Shown here piece by piece: positions 1 through 7,355 of a stretch of DNA of 33,118 bases. This DNA is from Mariniblastus sp. GTDB taxonomy: Bacteria > Planctomycetota > Planctomycetia > Pirellulales > Pirellulaceae. Every line of letters starts with the position of its first letter. Position 1 is the stretch's first letter. A program made the position numbers and the translations under genes. The stretch lies in assembly GCA_023300235.1 (NCBI GenBank), contig JALZWN010000043.1, forward strand, positions 1 to 33,118, written 5' to 3'. Below the pieces are notes generated by a model, which saw only the letters and a list, made by a program, of their open reading frames with translations, searched no databases and had not been told where the DNA came from.

Positions 1-148
1 GTGAACAAAACGGCTGCATAAAAGTAGCAGGACTGACAAAAACGCGAGGCGTCTCAGAAAACTCATGTTAGCAAGAATGAATAAGGCAGTGGGGCGATCG
101 AGAGTTGTTCAAACCCAGCTCACAAATAACCCCCTTAGCAGTGGTCCG

Positions 149-1408
149 CTAACTTTTTTGCCTTTTCAGTGCCGAACGCTGATGACCGACCAACCCTTCC
201 AACTCCGCCAATCGGGCGGTATCGTCAACCAACGCCTGCGGAGCCGCATCCAGCTTCAGCCAAGTCCGCACACGAACGAACGTAAACACATTCAAACCCG
301 CACTAAAACGTGCGCTTCCAGCAGTTGGCAGCGTATGATTCGGGCCGACGCCGTAGTCGCCAAACACTTCGGCCGATTGGTGGCCGATAAACAGACAACC
401 CGCATTAACGACTTTATCAGCAACCGCTTGAGCATCGTTACAGTGCAACTCTAGGTGCTCGGGAGCCAACGCATTACATGTCGCGATGACTTGATCGACC
501 GACTCGCACAACACTGCGGCTCCGTTTGCTAGTGCCACTTTGGCTGTCGCCGCGGTTGGCAAAACACCTAACTGCTTGTCCAATTCAGCTTCTACTTTTC
601 CAATTAACGGGGCATCGGTCGTCACCAAAAACGCCCGAGCATCCTCATCGTGCTCGGCTTGGGCCAACAAATCAGCCGCCACTGTCGCCGGATCAGATGA
701 CTGATCACCGACCAGCACCAACTCCGAAGGCCCAGCCAGCATATCAATGCCGCAGTCGCCCGAGACAATTTTTTTCGCCGCAGTCACCCAACGGTTCCCT
801 GGACCAACGATCACGTCACAGCGATCAAAGCCTTCAAAACCGTAAGCCATCGCGGCAACCGCCTGAGCCCCCCCAACGGCCAACACGCGATCGGCGCCCG
901 CCACTGCCGCAGCGGCCAACATTAAATCACTCGTCCCCGGCGTCGCCAACACTACTTGTCCACAACCAGCCACCACCGCGGGAACCACCGTCATGATCAC
1001 CGTTGACGGCAACGCATACCGCCCCGCCGGCGCGTAACATCCGGCTCGCTCTACCGGAACGATCGAATGCCCCGCCTTACCACCGGGAACATCCATTTCC
1101 AATTCTGACAAAGCGTCCAGCTGAGCTTGAGCAAAATCACGCACGCGATCGGCAACTCGTTCCAGCAGCGCCAAGTCATCCGCGTCCAACCGTGCCTTGG
1201 CCGCGTCCAACGCATCACGTTCGATCAACAACGGTTGTCCATCGGCGCGCCCATCGAACTTTTTCGCGTAATCAATCAACGCATCGCGTCCGCCCTCGCG
1301 CACGCCGTTCACGATCGACTCGGCAGCCGTCAACGTCGCCTCATCTAAAGGCTTTGGAGCGGCGTCAGGTCGAAAGTCGCTGGCCTTAATGGTTTTCAAC
1401 AAAGTCAT
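149..1408 (-). CDS. hisD: Histidinol dehydrogenase HisD
   Basis: Catalyses the last two steps of histidine synthesis, the NAD-dependent oxidation of L-histidinol to L-histidine, in the cytosol. The 419-residue product is the usual length for the family. Expected zinc ligands are visible as Q250 and H253 (in LLAQAEHDED), D351 (in FGDYGVGPNHTLPT) and H409 near the C-terminus. The catalytic Glu-His pair is E317/H318 (APEHLEL), and the GPSELVLVGD segment is also present. The ATG overlaps the stop of the upstream hisIE gene in an ATGA, so the two are translationally coupled. It is the last gene of the his operon. No convincing terminator was seen between its stop and the window edge (positions 1-148). 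Identification is secure. Confidence 0.97.
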   Translation of the reverse strand: MTLLKTIKASDFRPDAAPKPLDEATLTAAESIVNGVREGGRDALIDYAKKFDGRADGQPLLIERDALDAAKARLDADDLALLERVADRVRDFAQAQLDALSELEMDVPGGKAGHSIVPVERAGCYAPAGRYALPSTVIMTVVPAVVAGCGQVVLATPGTSDLMLAAAAVAGADRVLAVGGAQAVAAMAYGFEGFDRCDVIVGPGNRWVTAAKKIVSGDCGIDMLAGPSELVLVGDQSSDPATVAADLLAQAEHDEDARAFLVTTDAPLIGKVEAELDKQLGVLPTAATAKVALANGAAVLCESVDQVIATCNALAPEHLELHCNDAQAVADKVVNAGCLFIGHQSAEVFGDYGVGPNHTLPTAGSARFSAGLNVFTFVRVRTWLKLDAAPQALVDDTARLAELEGLVGHQRSALKRQKS

Positions 1409-2466
1409 TCTTTTTCCAACTTATTTTTGCGACGGACCACTCGGCTCATGCGTCGCGATAGTTCGTCATAGACTCGGTCCAACGTCACACCGTTTTTCAA
1501 CATCGCAACCAGGCTAAAGTACAACACGTCCGCGGCTTCCCAAGCGATCTCGTAATCGTCATCCGCTTGGCTGGCCTCGGACAACTCCTTAGCCTCTTCC
1601 AGCAACTTGGCCTCCAACATCGCCGCGTCATTGGCCAGCTTTCGCGTAAACGACTTCGGATCGTTATCATTAATCCGTTCGACCAACCGATGCATCACCG
1701 TTTGGATCGAACGATATTTGCCAAAGCAAGTGTACGATTTACGATGACAAAAACCGGGAGCCGCCTGGGTTACCCGAAACAGTAAACAATCGCGATCACA
1801 ATCAAAGCGAATCCCAAGCAATTGCTGAGTCGCACCGCTAGTCTCGCCTTTAATCCACAAACCGTCACGACTACGTGAGTAATACGTACCGACTCGATTT
1901 TCGATCGCATACGCCAGACTATCCGCATTCGAATAAGCCAAACCTAACGCGACGCCCAACGGATCCACAATCACCGTCGACCACAAACCGTCAGGACGAT
2001 CCGAAACTAACACTTGCTCAAAAAAGCTCGTAATCACGTCGTTGTTTTCGACCAAAAACTCGGCGTCGATCAAACAGTCAACCCGAGCCATTTCCAGTTC
2101 TGCGATTCGGTTTGACTGAGGATCGGTCATCCGAACAACATGATCCTTTGGGACCGCTTGATCTGGCGTGTCGATGTCCAAACACTGAACCGTCCGGTCG
2201 ACCGGGATCGTCTCGTAAGCCTCCGCGACCGCCGCATCACAAAGAATCAAAGAACCACCGACGTTCAGCAGCTTCAAGCAATCTTCTTCCGGCAGGTCAC
2301 CCGTTTCCAAAATCAAATCAACGCCGCCACCTGTTTTTTTGATCGTCGTTTCAAGCGTCGCAACGTGTTGGCTGCCGATGCCCAAAATCGCCAAGCGACC
2401 GAACAGGCTCCAGTCCTGAACTTTTTCCGGCGTGGCTTGGTCGGCAGTAAGAGTAGGAATAATCAT
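1405..2466 (-). CDS. hisIE: HIS4-like phosphoribosyl-AMP cyclohydrolase / phosphoribosyl-ATP pyrophosphatase with extra N-terminal domain
   Basis: Bifunctional enzyme of steps 2 and 3 of histidine synthesis. With the ATG at 2466 it has 353 residues. The first 160 or so form a domain not found in ordinary bacterial HisIE. HisI follows at about 163-255, with YYSRSRDGLW, the metal-binding DCDRD (222-226) and CHRKSYTCFGK (from 240). HisE follows at about 268-353, with EEAKEL and AWEAADVLYF. The architecture and motifs such as GTYYSRSRxGLWxKGETSG and SxxCFGK read like the fungal HIS4 protein, where HisD is fused behind HisE; here hisD is the next gene, overlapping by 4 bp. A longer reading from a GTG at 2535 would start inside a 50-bp palindrome. 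I prefer 2466 because the peptide then begins MIIPTL, like the start of HIS4. The role of the N-terminal domain is unknown to me. Confidence 0.93.
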   Translation of the reverse strand: MIIPTLTADQATPEKVQDWSLFGRLAILGIGSQHVATLETTIKKTGGGVDLILETGDLPEEDCLKLLNVGGSLILCDAAVAEAYETIPVDRTVQCLDIDTPDQAVPKDHVVRMTDPQSNRIAELEMARVDCLIDAEFLVENNDVITSFFEQVLVSDRPDGLWSTVIVDPLGVALGLAYSNADSLAYAIENRVGTYYSRSRDGLWIKGETSGATQQLLGIRFDCDRDCLLFRVTQAAPGFCHRKSYTCFGKYRSIQTVMHRLVERINDNDPKSFTRKLANDAAMLEAKLLEEAKELSEASQADDDYEIAWEAADVLYFSLVAMLKNGVTLDRVYDELSRRMSRVVRRKNKLEKE

Positions 2467-2523
2467 GATTGGTTTTCTTGTTTTAACTATGGCATCGACT
2501 TCCAGCCTTTGCTGTTTTTGAAA

Positions 2524-2573
2524 GTCGCCTTTCACTCCGTGAAAGAGCGCTCTTTCACGGAGTGAAAGGCGAC
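2524..2573. repeat. Perfect 50-bp palindrome between hisF and hisIE
   Basis: Two 25-base arms (2524-2548 and 2549-2573) are exact reverse complements with no loop, centred on GAGCGCTC. The arm sequence, with CGCCTTTCACTCCG, recurs in degenerate form at about 9440-9460 and 18138-18165, and as a fragment near 18330-18350, so it belongs to a dispersed repeat family. It sits in the 134-nt gap between hisF and hisIE. In RNA it would form a very stable hairpin, but no U-run follows on the minus strand, so it is not a typical intrinsic terminator. It may protect or punctuate the message. Confidence 0.9.
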
Positions 2574-2600
2574 ATTCTTGGCCAGAACATTAGCCCTAAA

Positions 2601-3353
2601 TCAAATTCGGACGTGAACTCCGAGCCGATCCAATTCCTGTTTGACTTTCATCACCGTTGTATTCCCATCATGGAAAATCGACGCCGCCAGCACCGCATGC
2701 GCTCCGTGCTCGAACGCCTCGATCATGTGCGCCACCGAATCCGCGCCCCCTGAGGCAATCACGGGCAAGCTACAAGCCTCCGTCACCGCCGACAACATTG
2801 GCAAATCGTAACCGTCACGCGTTCCATCGCGATCAAAACTGGTCAGCAAAATCTCACCAGCACCCAACCGCTGAGCCGTCGCGGCCCACTCGACCGCGTT
2901 CAAGGATTCCGCTTCGGTGCCGCTTCGCGTCAACACTTGGAACTCGCCGTCGGTCGTTTTGGCATCGATCGCAACCACTGTACATTGAGCCCCAAACCTA
3001 GCCGCCATGTCGACGATCAAATCTGGATTCCGCACAGCCGCCGAATTAATCGAAACCTTGTCCGCCCCAGCGTTCAATAATCGCTCGGCGTCTTCGATCG
3101 TTTTGATACCACCGCCAACGGTCAACGGAATGCTCAACCGCTTACGAACTTTGTCGACCGTTTCCAGCATCGCGATGCGTTCTTGCCGAGTCGCCGTGAC
3201 GTCCAGCAAAACCAGTTCATCGGCGCCTTGTTCTTCGTAATGAAACGAAAGCTCAACCGGACAACCCGCGTCGCGCAAGTTTTGAAACTTCACGCCCTTG
3301 ACGACTCGACCGTCATTCACATCCAAACAAGGAATCACTCTTGATTTAAGCAT
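2601..3353 (-). CDS. hisF: Imidazole glycerol phosphate synthase, cyclase subunit HisF
   Basis: TIM-barrel subunit that joins ammonia from HisH with PRFAR to give imidazole glycerol phosphate and AICAR. The 250 residues match the usual length. Catalytic D11 (VIPCLDVNDGRVVKG) and D130 (VVAIDAK) are both present, as are the phosphate-binding loops TVGGGIKT (78-85) and VIASGG. The start overlaps the end of hisH by 8 bp, as expected for two subunits of one complex. It is clearly HisF and not HisA, as shown by the N-terminal motif and the VKGVKF segment. HisA is not found next to it, although in many bacteria it lies between hisH and hisF. Confidence 0.97.
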   Translation of the reverse strand: MLKSRVIPCLDVNDGRVVKGVKFQNLRDAGCPVELSFHYEEQGADELVLLDVTATRQERIAMLETVDKVRKRLSIPLTVGGGIKTIEDAERLLNAGADKVSINSAAVRNPDLIVDMAARFGAQCTVVAIDAKTTDGEFQVLTRSGTEAESLNAVEWAATAQRLGAGEILLTSFDRDGTRDGYDLPMLSAVTEACSLPVIASGGADSVAHMIEAFEHGAHAVLAASIFHDGNTTVMKVKQELDRLGVHVRI

Positions 3354-3969
3354 CCTGTTGCTCCTGAATTACATTACCAGCGACCCAGTTGGCCAGCACG
3401 CCTTGGCCCCATTCACCGGACAACTCTGGGTGAAACTGACACGCCAACGTTTTCCCTCGCCAAACACTGCTCACAAACGTGCCGCCGTACTCGGTTTCCG
3501 CGTAGCCCCAACCCTCGGGCGGAGTCGCGGTCAAACGAAACGAATTCGCGAAGTACGCCTCGCCGGCCGTGTAAGGTGCCGTCGATTGTTCTTTAGGTGT
3601 GACCGCGTTCCAGCCTAACTGCGGAACCGGCACGTCAGCATCAAAGCGTTTGATCGTCTCCGGAATCACCGACAGCCCAACCGCCGATTCGGCTTCTTCT
3701 GATGAATCGCAAAGCAACTGCATGCCCAAACAAATGCACAACGTCGATTTACTTGGATCCTGCAGACGCTGCTTCACCGCCTCCCGCAAACTCAGCCGAT
3801 CCAAACTCTCCGCCGCCGCCGCAAAGGCACCCACGCCCGGCAACACCACATGCGAAGCGGTTTCAATTTCGTTTGCATCTTCGGTCAAATCCCAAGCTTG
3901 ACCCAACCGATCGAACGCCGCTTGCAGCGATCGAATGTTGGCAACGCCGGTATTAATAATCTGTATCAT
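3346..3969 (-). CDS. hisH: Imidazole glycerol phosphate synthase, glutamine amidotransferase subunit HisH
   Basis: Class I glutaminase that supplies ammonia to HisF. It has 207 residues. The nucleophile is C80 (CICLGMQLL), and the His/Glu of the triad are H180 and E182 (CQFHPELSG). The oxyanion-region motif PGVGAF is at 44-49 and PQLGWN is near 116-121. A small deviation is that the segment usually read as YFxHSY in HisH is YFANSF here (139-144), so the conserved His is Asn. It abuts hisCB (stop of hisCB at 3970) and overlaps hisF by 8 bp, so it is co-transcribed. Confidence 0.96.
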   Translation of the reverse strand: MIQIINTGVANIRSLQAAFDRLGQAWDLTEDANEIETASHVVLPGVGAFAAAAESLDRLSLREAVKQRLQDPSKSTLCICLGMQLLCDSSEEAESAVGLSVIPETIKRFDADVPVPQLGWNAVTPKEQSTAPYTAGEAYFANSFRLTATPPEGWGYAETEYGGTFVSSVWRGKTLACQFHPELSGEWGQGVLANWVAGNVIQEQQDA

Positions 3970-5706
3970 TTACAAAACTCCCTTGGTGCTGGGCACATCG
4001 CCCTCGACTCGTGTCAGCGCCTGATTGAATGCTTTGGCCATCGACTTAAACGCCGCTTCAGCTCGGTGATGATCGTTCGCCCCTCGCAACACATCCACGT
4101 GCAAACTACAACGCAACGTCATCGCCAACGATTGGAAAAAGTGAGTGATGTTCTCACAAGCCCACTGGCCGACCATTTCGCGTTCCAAAGCCAAGTGAAT
4201 CTCAGGCCAAGGACGAGCACTCAAGTCAACAACCGTTCGAGCGAGCGCTTCATCCAGTGGAGCATAAGCGTAACCAAAACGCTTGATGCCTTTGCGAGGA
4301 CCAAGAGCTTCGTCGATCGCCTGGCCGAGTGCGATGGCACAGTCTTCGGCGGTGTGATGATCATCGACTTCCAAATCACCATCGCAGATCAGCTTCAAAT
4401 CAAAGCCAGCGTGAAACGCGAACGCGGTCAACATGTGATCCAAAAAACCAATGCCCGTCGAAATCTCGACTTTCGCATTACCGTCTAGGTTCAACTGCAG
4501 ATCGATTTTGGTTTCTTTGGTATCGCGTTTAATCGACGCCTGCCGAGTTACCCCTGCATCGCCGGGTTGTCGCGTGACAAGTTCACTCGGGTCAGGAGTC
4601 TCTTGATCGGCGACCAATTCAGCAGCGAACGCAACGCCCGCTGCCGCTTGGTGCAGTTCATAATCCGAATCGCAAACTTCACACAACGCTTTTGCTAACC
4701 GCAAATAATCCCCGACGGTTGCCGGACACGTGATTCGCAAAAATTTGGCGAGCACCGGTTTTCCCGCAAACTTGCGAACGCCGATCCCTGTTGCCGCCAA
4801 ACCATCCCACACCGCGTCGGCATCAGAAAATTCCGTCAATAAGTAGTTGCCGCCTGAGGGTATCGGTCGACCGCCACAAGCAGCCAACAGCTCAAACATC
4901 AGTCCCCGAATTTTTTTGATCCGAGCCACGCCTTCCACCATCAGCGGCTTGAATTGTTCCAGCGCCACCCGAGCAGTCTCGAGCGACACCGCGCTGACGG
5001 GGTAGGGCCCCGATGCGTTTCGGATCGCCGTCGCGAACTCGACGTCCGGCGCGATCATGAAACCAACTCGTAATCCCGCCAACCCCCACGCTTTGGAAAA
5101 CGTCCGCACGATCATGATGTTTTCGTCCGCCGTCAACTGCGCCGATGGATCTTCATCGGCGAATTCAACATAAGCGTGATCGACCAACAATTTCGCGCCA
5201 TTCTTTTTAGCTGCTTCGTTGATTTTAAAAATATCATCCAGCGAAACCATCGCCCCGGTTGGATTGTTCGGCGTGGTGACAACCACCAACGCCGTCGTTC
5301 CATCGATTCGGGCGATCAATTGGTCAACCGGGAAATCGCCCTCCAACCAAGGCTCGACATCCATCGATCCGTCATAGTTGTCGGTGTAGATCGAAACCAT
5401 CTCAAACGACGGTGCATGCGTGACCACCTTGCTTCGCGTTTCCGTGACAAGGTTACCGACGATGCGGTCGATCGAATCATCGCCGCCGGCAGTCACCACG
5501 ATTCGTCCAGCATCCACACCCACCCACGCCCCGATCAAATCTTGCAGGGCTTGATGAGACGGGTACTGCGAAACAAAACGAGAATCCAACTGACGCCAAT
5601 AGGCCGCCAAGTCCGGAATCACACATTGCGATTCGTTACCGCTAAGCCGCAAGTCGATTTCGTGTTTGAACGCTGGCGTTGAATAGGCTTGATTAATTTT
5701 TGCCAT
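3970..5706 (-). CDS. hisC-hisB: Fused histidinol-phosphate aminotransferase (HisC) and imidazoleglycerol-phosphate dehydratase (HisB)
   Basis: A 578-residue protein with two complete enzyme domains. Residues 1 to about 350 are a fold-type I PLP aminotransferase of the HisC family: TPNNPTG at 145-151, D176 and Y179 (DHAYVEF), the PLP lysine K205 in RTFSKAWGLAGLRVGF, and the substrate-binding arginine R325. After a linker of about 35 residues, about 385-578 are IGP dehydratase with GFLDHM (420-425), DDHHTAED (448-455) and NDHHRAEA (544-551), the metal-binding motifs of HisB. The enteric HisB fusion partner is a HAD phosphatase, which is absent here, so histidinol-phosphate phosphatase must be encoded elsewhere. 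No stop or frameshift lies between the domains. It lies 160 nt after hisG and abuts hisH. Confidence 0.95.
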   Translation of the reverse strand: MAKINQAYSTPAFKHEIDLRLSGNESQCVIPDLAAYWRQLDSRFVSQYPSHQALQDLIGAWVGVDAGRIVVTAGGDDSIDRIVGNLVTETRSKVVTHAPSFEMVSIYTDNYDGSMDVEPWLEGDFPVDQLIARIDGTTALVVVTTPNNPTGAMVSLDDIFKINEAAKKNGAKLLVDHAYVEFADEDPSAQLTADENIMIVRTFSKAWGLAGLRVGFMIAPDVEFATAIRNASGPYPVSAVSLETARVALEQFKPLMVEGVARIKKIRGLMFELLAACGGRPIPSGGNYLLTEFSDADAVWDGLAATGIGVRKFAGKPVLAKFLRITCPATVGDYLRLAKALCEVCDSDYELHQAAAGVAFAAELVADQETPDPSELVTRQPGDAGVTRQASIKRDTKETKIDLQLNLDGNAKVEISTGIGFLDHMLTAFAFHAGFDLKLICDGDLEVDDHHTAEDCAIALGQAIDEALGPRKGIKRFGYAYAPLDEALARTVVDLSARPWPEIHLALEREMVGQWACENITHFFQSLAMTLRCSLHVDVLRGANDHHRAEAAFKSMAKAFNQALTRVEGDVPSTKGVL

Positions 5707-5755
5707 GATTCGTTTCTAATTGGATTCCTGAGAATACTAGGATTCTTCTTTTCAT

Positions 5756-5785
5756 TGAATTTAGCCGCTTTGAATTTAGCCGCTT
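5756..5785. repeat. Short tandem duplication in the hisG-hisC gap
   Basis: A 15-bp unit (TGAATTTAGCCGCTT) is repeated exactly twice, back to back, in the 160-nt non-coding gap between hisG and the hisC-hisB gene. It looks like a recent slippage or duplication event and has no obvious regulatory meaning. Confidence 0.85.
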
Positions 5786-5866
5786 TGGCGATAGCCGCAG
5801 TTTTGCAGTACAACAACCGTAACAACGGCTAAACTTGCCAATGCTCGTTTTTACTTTCGAAAAAAC

Positions 5867-6742
5867 CTACGAAATCAATTGTTCAACCGTCGTTGTAACA
5901 ATCGAACTCGCTCCAGCGGCCTTCAACCGAGGAATTACGTCTGCCAATTCTTTCCTCGGGATCGCCGATCGAATCGCAAACCAGTCCGAATCCGACAGCG
6001 GCGAAACCGTCGGCCGTTGCAACGACGGCAACACAGCCAACACGGCGTCCAGATCCTTTTGCTGCACGTTCATGTCCATCATCACTCGGCTTCGAGCTTG
6101 CAGAACCGCGTCGATCAACAACACAAAGTCATCGATAACGGCCTTTCGCGCCGGATCAGCGACGGCTTCTTTAGAAGCGTACAGCCGAGTCGAACTGGTC
6201 ATGACGTCGTCGATGATCTGCAATCCGTTTGCTCGCAACGTCGATCCGGTCGCCGTGTTGTCGATAATGCAATCGGCATCTTCTGGCGGAAACACTTCGG
6301 TGGCTCCAAAGGTTTGTAAGATCTCCGCATCGATGCCATTCTTGGCAACCCACTGTTTTGCCAAAGCAGGGTATTCGGTCGCGATCACGATTTTGCGATT
6401 TGGCAGTTTGCCGTTTTCCAAAATTTCGATCGGAGCCGCCACGACCAACCGCACTGGGTTCAGCCGCGTGTCCAACAACTCCACCAGTTCGGTGCCAGTT
6501 TCCTGCACCCAATCTTCACCCGCGAAGCCCATATCGCGAGCACCAACTTTCAGCATTCCAATGACATCACGAGGCTTGAGCAGTTTCGTGCAATAATTGG
6601 GCAGCGAAATAACCGGCCGATAACCGCGCTCTGACTGTCGCACGGAAATCCCAGCGCCTTTTAGCAAACTGAGCACTTGATCGTACATTCGGCCTTTGGG
6701 CAACGCCAAGCGAATGCTGCAGGGTTCTCTATCTAATGACAT
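5867..6742 (-). CDS. hisG: ATP phosphoribosyltransferase HisG (long form)
   Basis: First and committed step of histidine synthesis, joining ATP and PRPP to give phosphoribosyl-ATP. At 291 residues it is the long (HisGL) form, with the extra C-terminal ACT-like domain (about 215-291) that binds histidine for feedback inhibition, so it does not need a HisZ partner. The N-terminal IRLALPKGRMYDQ and the PRPP-binding segment CIIDNTATGSTLRANG (from about 158) are clear. An AAGG ribosome binding site lies 5-6 nt before the ATG. It is the first structural gene of the operon and sits directly behind the attenuator terminator at 6772-6801, so its expression should depend on read-through of that terminator. 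Confidence 0.97.
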   Translation of the reverse strand: MSLDREPCSIRLALPKGRMYDQVLSLLKGAGISVRQSERGYRPVISLPNYCTKLLKPRDVIGMLKVGARDMGFAGEDWVQETGTELVELLDTRLNPVRLVVAAPIEILENGKLPNRKIVIATEYPALAKQWVAKNGIDAEILQTFGATEVFPPEDADCIIDNTATGSTLRANGLQIIDDVMTSSTRLYASKEAVADPARKAVIDDFVLLIDAVLQARSRVMMDMNVQQKDLDAVLAVLPSLQRPTVSPLSDSDWFAIRSAIPRKELADVIPRLKAAGASSIVTTTVEQLIS

Positions 6743-6771
6743 GGTGACCTTATAGTGTTTCTTATAACCAC

Positions 6772-6801
6772 AAAAAAACGCTGACCGAAGTGGCCAGCGT
6801 T
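6772..6801 (-). terminator. Attenuator terminator in front of hisG
   Basis: Read on the minus strand, AACGCTGGCC and GGTCAGCGTT pair as a 10-bp stem (one G-U) around a 5-base loop, followed directly by a run of seven T (6778-6772). It is a textbook intrinsic terminator, but it lies upstream of hisG by 29 nt and downstream of a His-rich leader peptide, which is the layout of a his attenuator. An alternative pairing is visible: bases 6836-6826 can pair with 6798-6790, which is the left arm of the terminator, giving a possible antiterminator. Confidence 0.92.
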
Positions 6802-6818
6802 CTATTATGTATCAATAC

Positions 6819-6890
6819 ATTTTCAGCTAAGTCCACGACCGATTAACGGTAAAAGTGGTGCAAGTGATGCGAGTTGTTGGAGCTGAAAAT
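6819..6890 (-). promoter_or_regulatory. Long-range 10-base pairing of the his leader RNA
   Basis: ATTTTCAGCT at 6890-6881, inside codons 2-5 of the leader peptide, is exactly complementary to AGCTGAAAAT at 6828-6819, which follows the leader stop codon. This is the position of the 1:2 pairing in classical attenuators. Part of the second segment (6828-6826) is shared with the putative antiterminator, so the two structures exclude one another. A ribosome stalled on the His codons would cover the first segment. The pairing is seen directly; the switching mechanism is inferred. Confidence 0.75.
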
Positions 6891-6893
6891 CAT
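6843..6893 (-). CDS. hisL: His leader peptide (HisL-like, 16 residues)
   Basis: ATG to TAA encodes MIFSSNNSHHLHHFYR. Four of 16 residues are histidine, in the block HHLHH, the composition expected of a ribosome-stalling leader that senses charged tRNA-His. The known enterobacterial HisL has seven consecutive His. The ORF ends 41 nt before the start of the terminator stem (6801), and hisG begins 100 nt after the leader stop. No Shine-Dalgarno sequence is evident. The predicted promoter places the transcription start at or within a base or two of this ATG, so it may be translated from a leaderless message. The gene name is given by function; sequence homology to enterobacterial HisL is not claimed. 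Confidence 0.88.
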   Translation of the reverse strand: MIFSSNNSHHLHHFYR

Positions 6894-6899
6894 GGCAGT

Positions 6900-6927
6900 A
6901 TCTTAAACTTGACAAACCCGATGTCAA
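6900..6927 (-). promoter_or_regulatory. Predicted sigma-70-type promoter of the his operon
   Basis: On the minus strand a perfect -35 TTGACA (6927-6922) is followed after 16 nt by a -10 TAAGAT (6905-6900). The expected start of transcription, 6-8 nt further on, coincides with the A of the leader-peptide ATG at 6893. The -35 is also the left half of an inverted repeat, TTGACA-7 nt-TGTCAA, that could be a repressor site or chance. Confidence 0.7.
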
Positions 6928-7355
6928 CGGCAAAAGCTGCATTTGCCCTCGGCCATTCCCAGCAATCTAGGCTACTCAGCCCCGCCTTGCGGGTTCTTCA
7001 AAACATGCAAACCGGGCAACTTAACCGGACAGTGGCTTTGCCAGCGATCATACCTGTGGACGATTTCACCAACCACGTCGCTCCATGAAAACCAGTGACT
7101 TGTTTTCCATTAGAAACGCAGACTTCAACTAGCCTCGGATTGACACAGATTTCCACCGATTCCATGGCGGTCTAACTTTCCATTCGCCCAATAAATGCCC
7201 TCTCCCCAAATCCCTCCAGGACCGATCAATCTAACTCATCTAGAAAAGTAACCGCAAACCCTCAATAATGCTCCTCCGACCATCATTTGCTTAGCTAATC
7301 AGCTTCCACCGCTTGCCAAGCATCCAAACTCCCCCAGCCGCTAAAGCCGTCAATC
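6928..7355. other. Non-coding gap between the his promoter and the helicase gene
   Basis: This is a 428-bp divergent intergenic region. Beyond the his promoter at its left edge I see only a small CCCGC/GCGGG hairpin near 6980-6995. No ORF has protein-like composition, and no repeat of the families found elsewhere in the window is present. The promoter of the helicase gene must lie here but no clear box was found. Confidence 0.6.

Noticed and set aside
3850-4488. Plus-strand frame of 212 codons
   Set aside because: Antisense to hisH and the HisB domain; no domain recognised.
5835-6596. Plus-strand frame of 253 codons
   Set aside because: Fully antisense to hisG, whose motifs are unmistakable; composition reflects the codon bias of the opposite strand.
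6772-6801. The hairpin as the end of an unseen gene to the right
   Set aside because: No minus-strand gene lies between it and the helicase other than the His-rich leader ORF, so attenuation explains it better.
6855-7088. Plus-strand frame of 77 codons upstream of the helicase
   Set aside because: Overlaps the his promoter and leader on the other strand and has no protein-like features.
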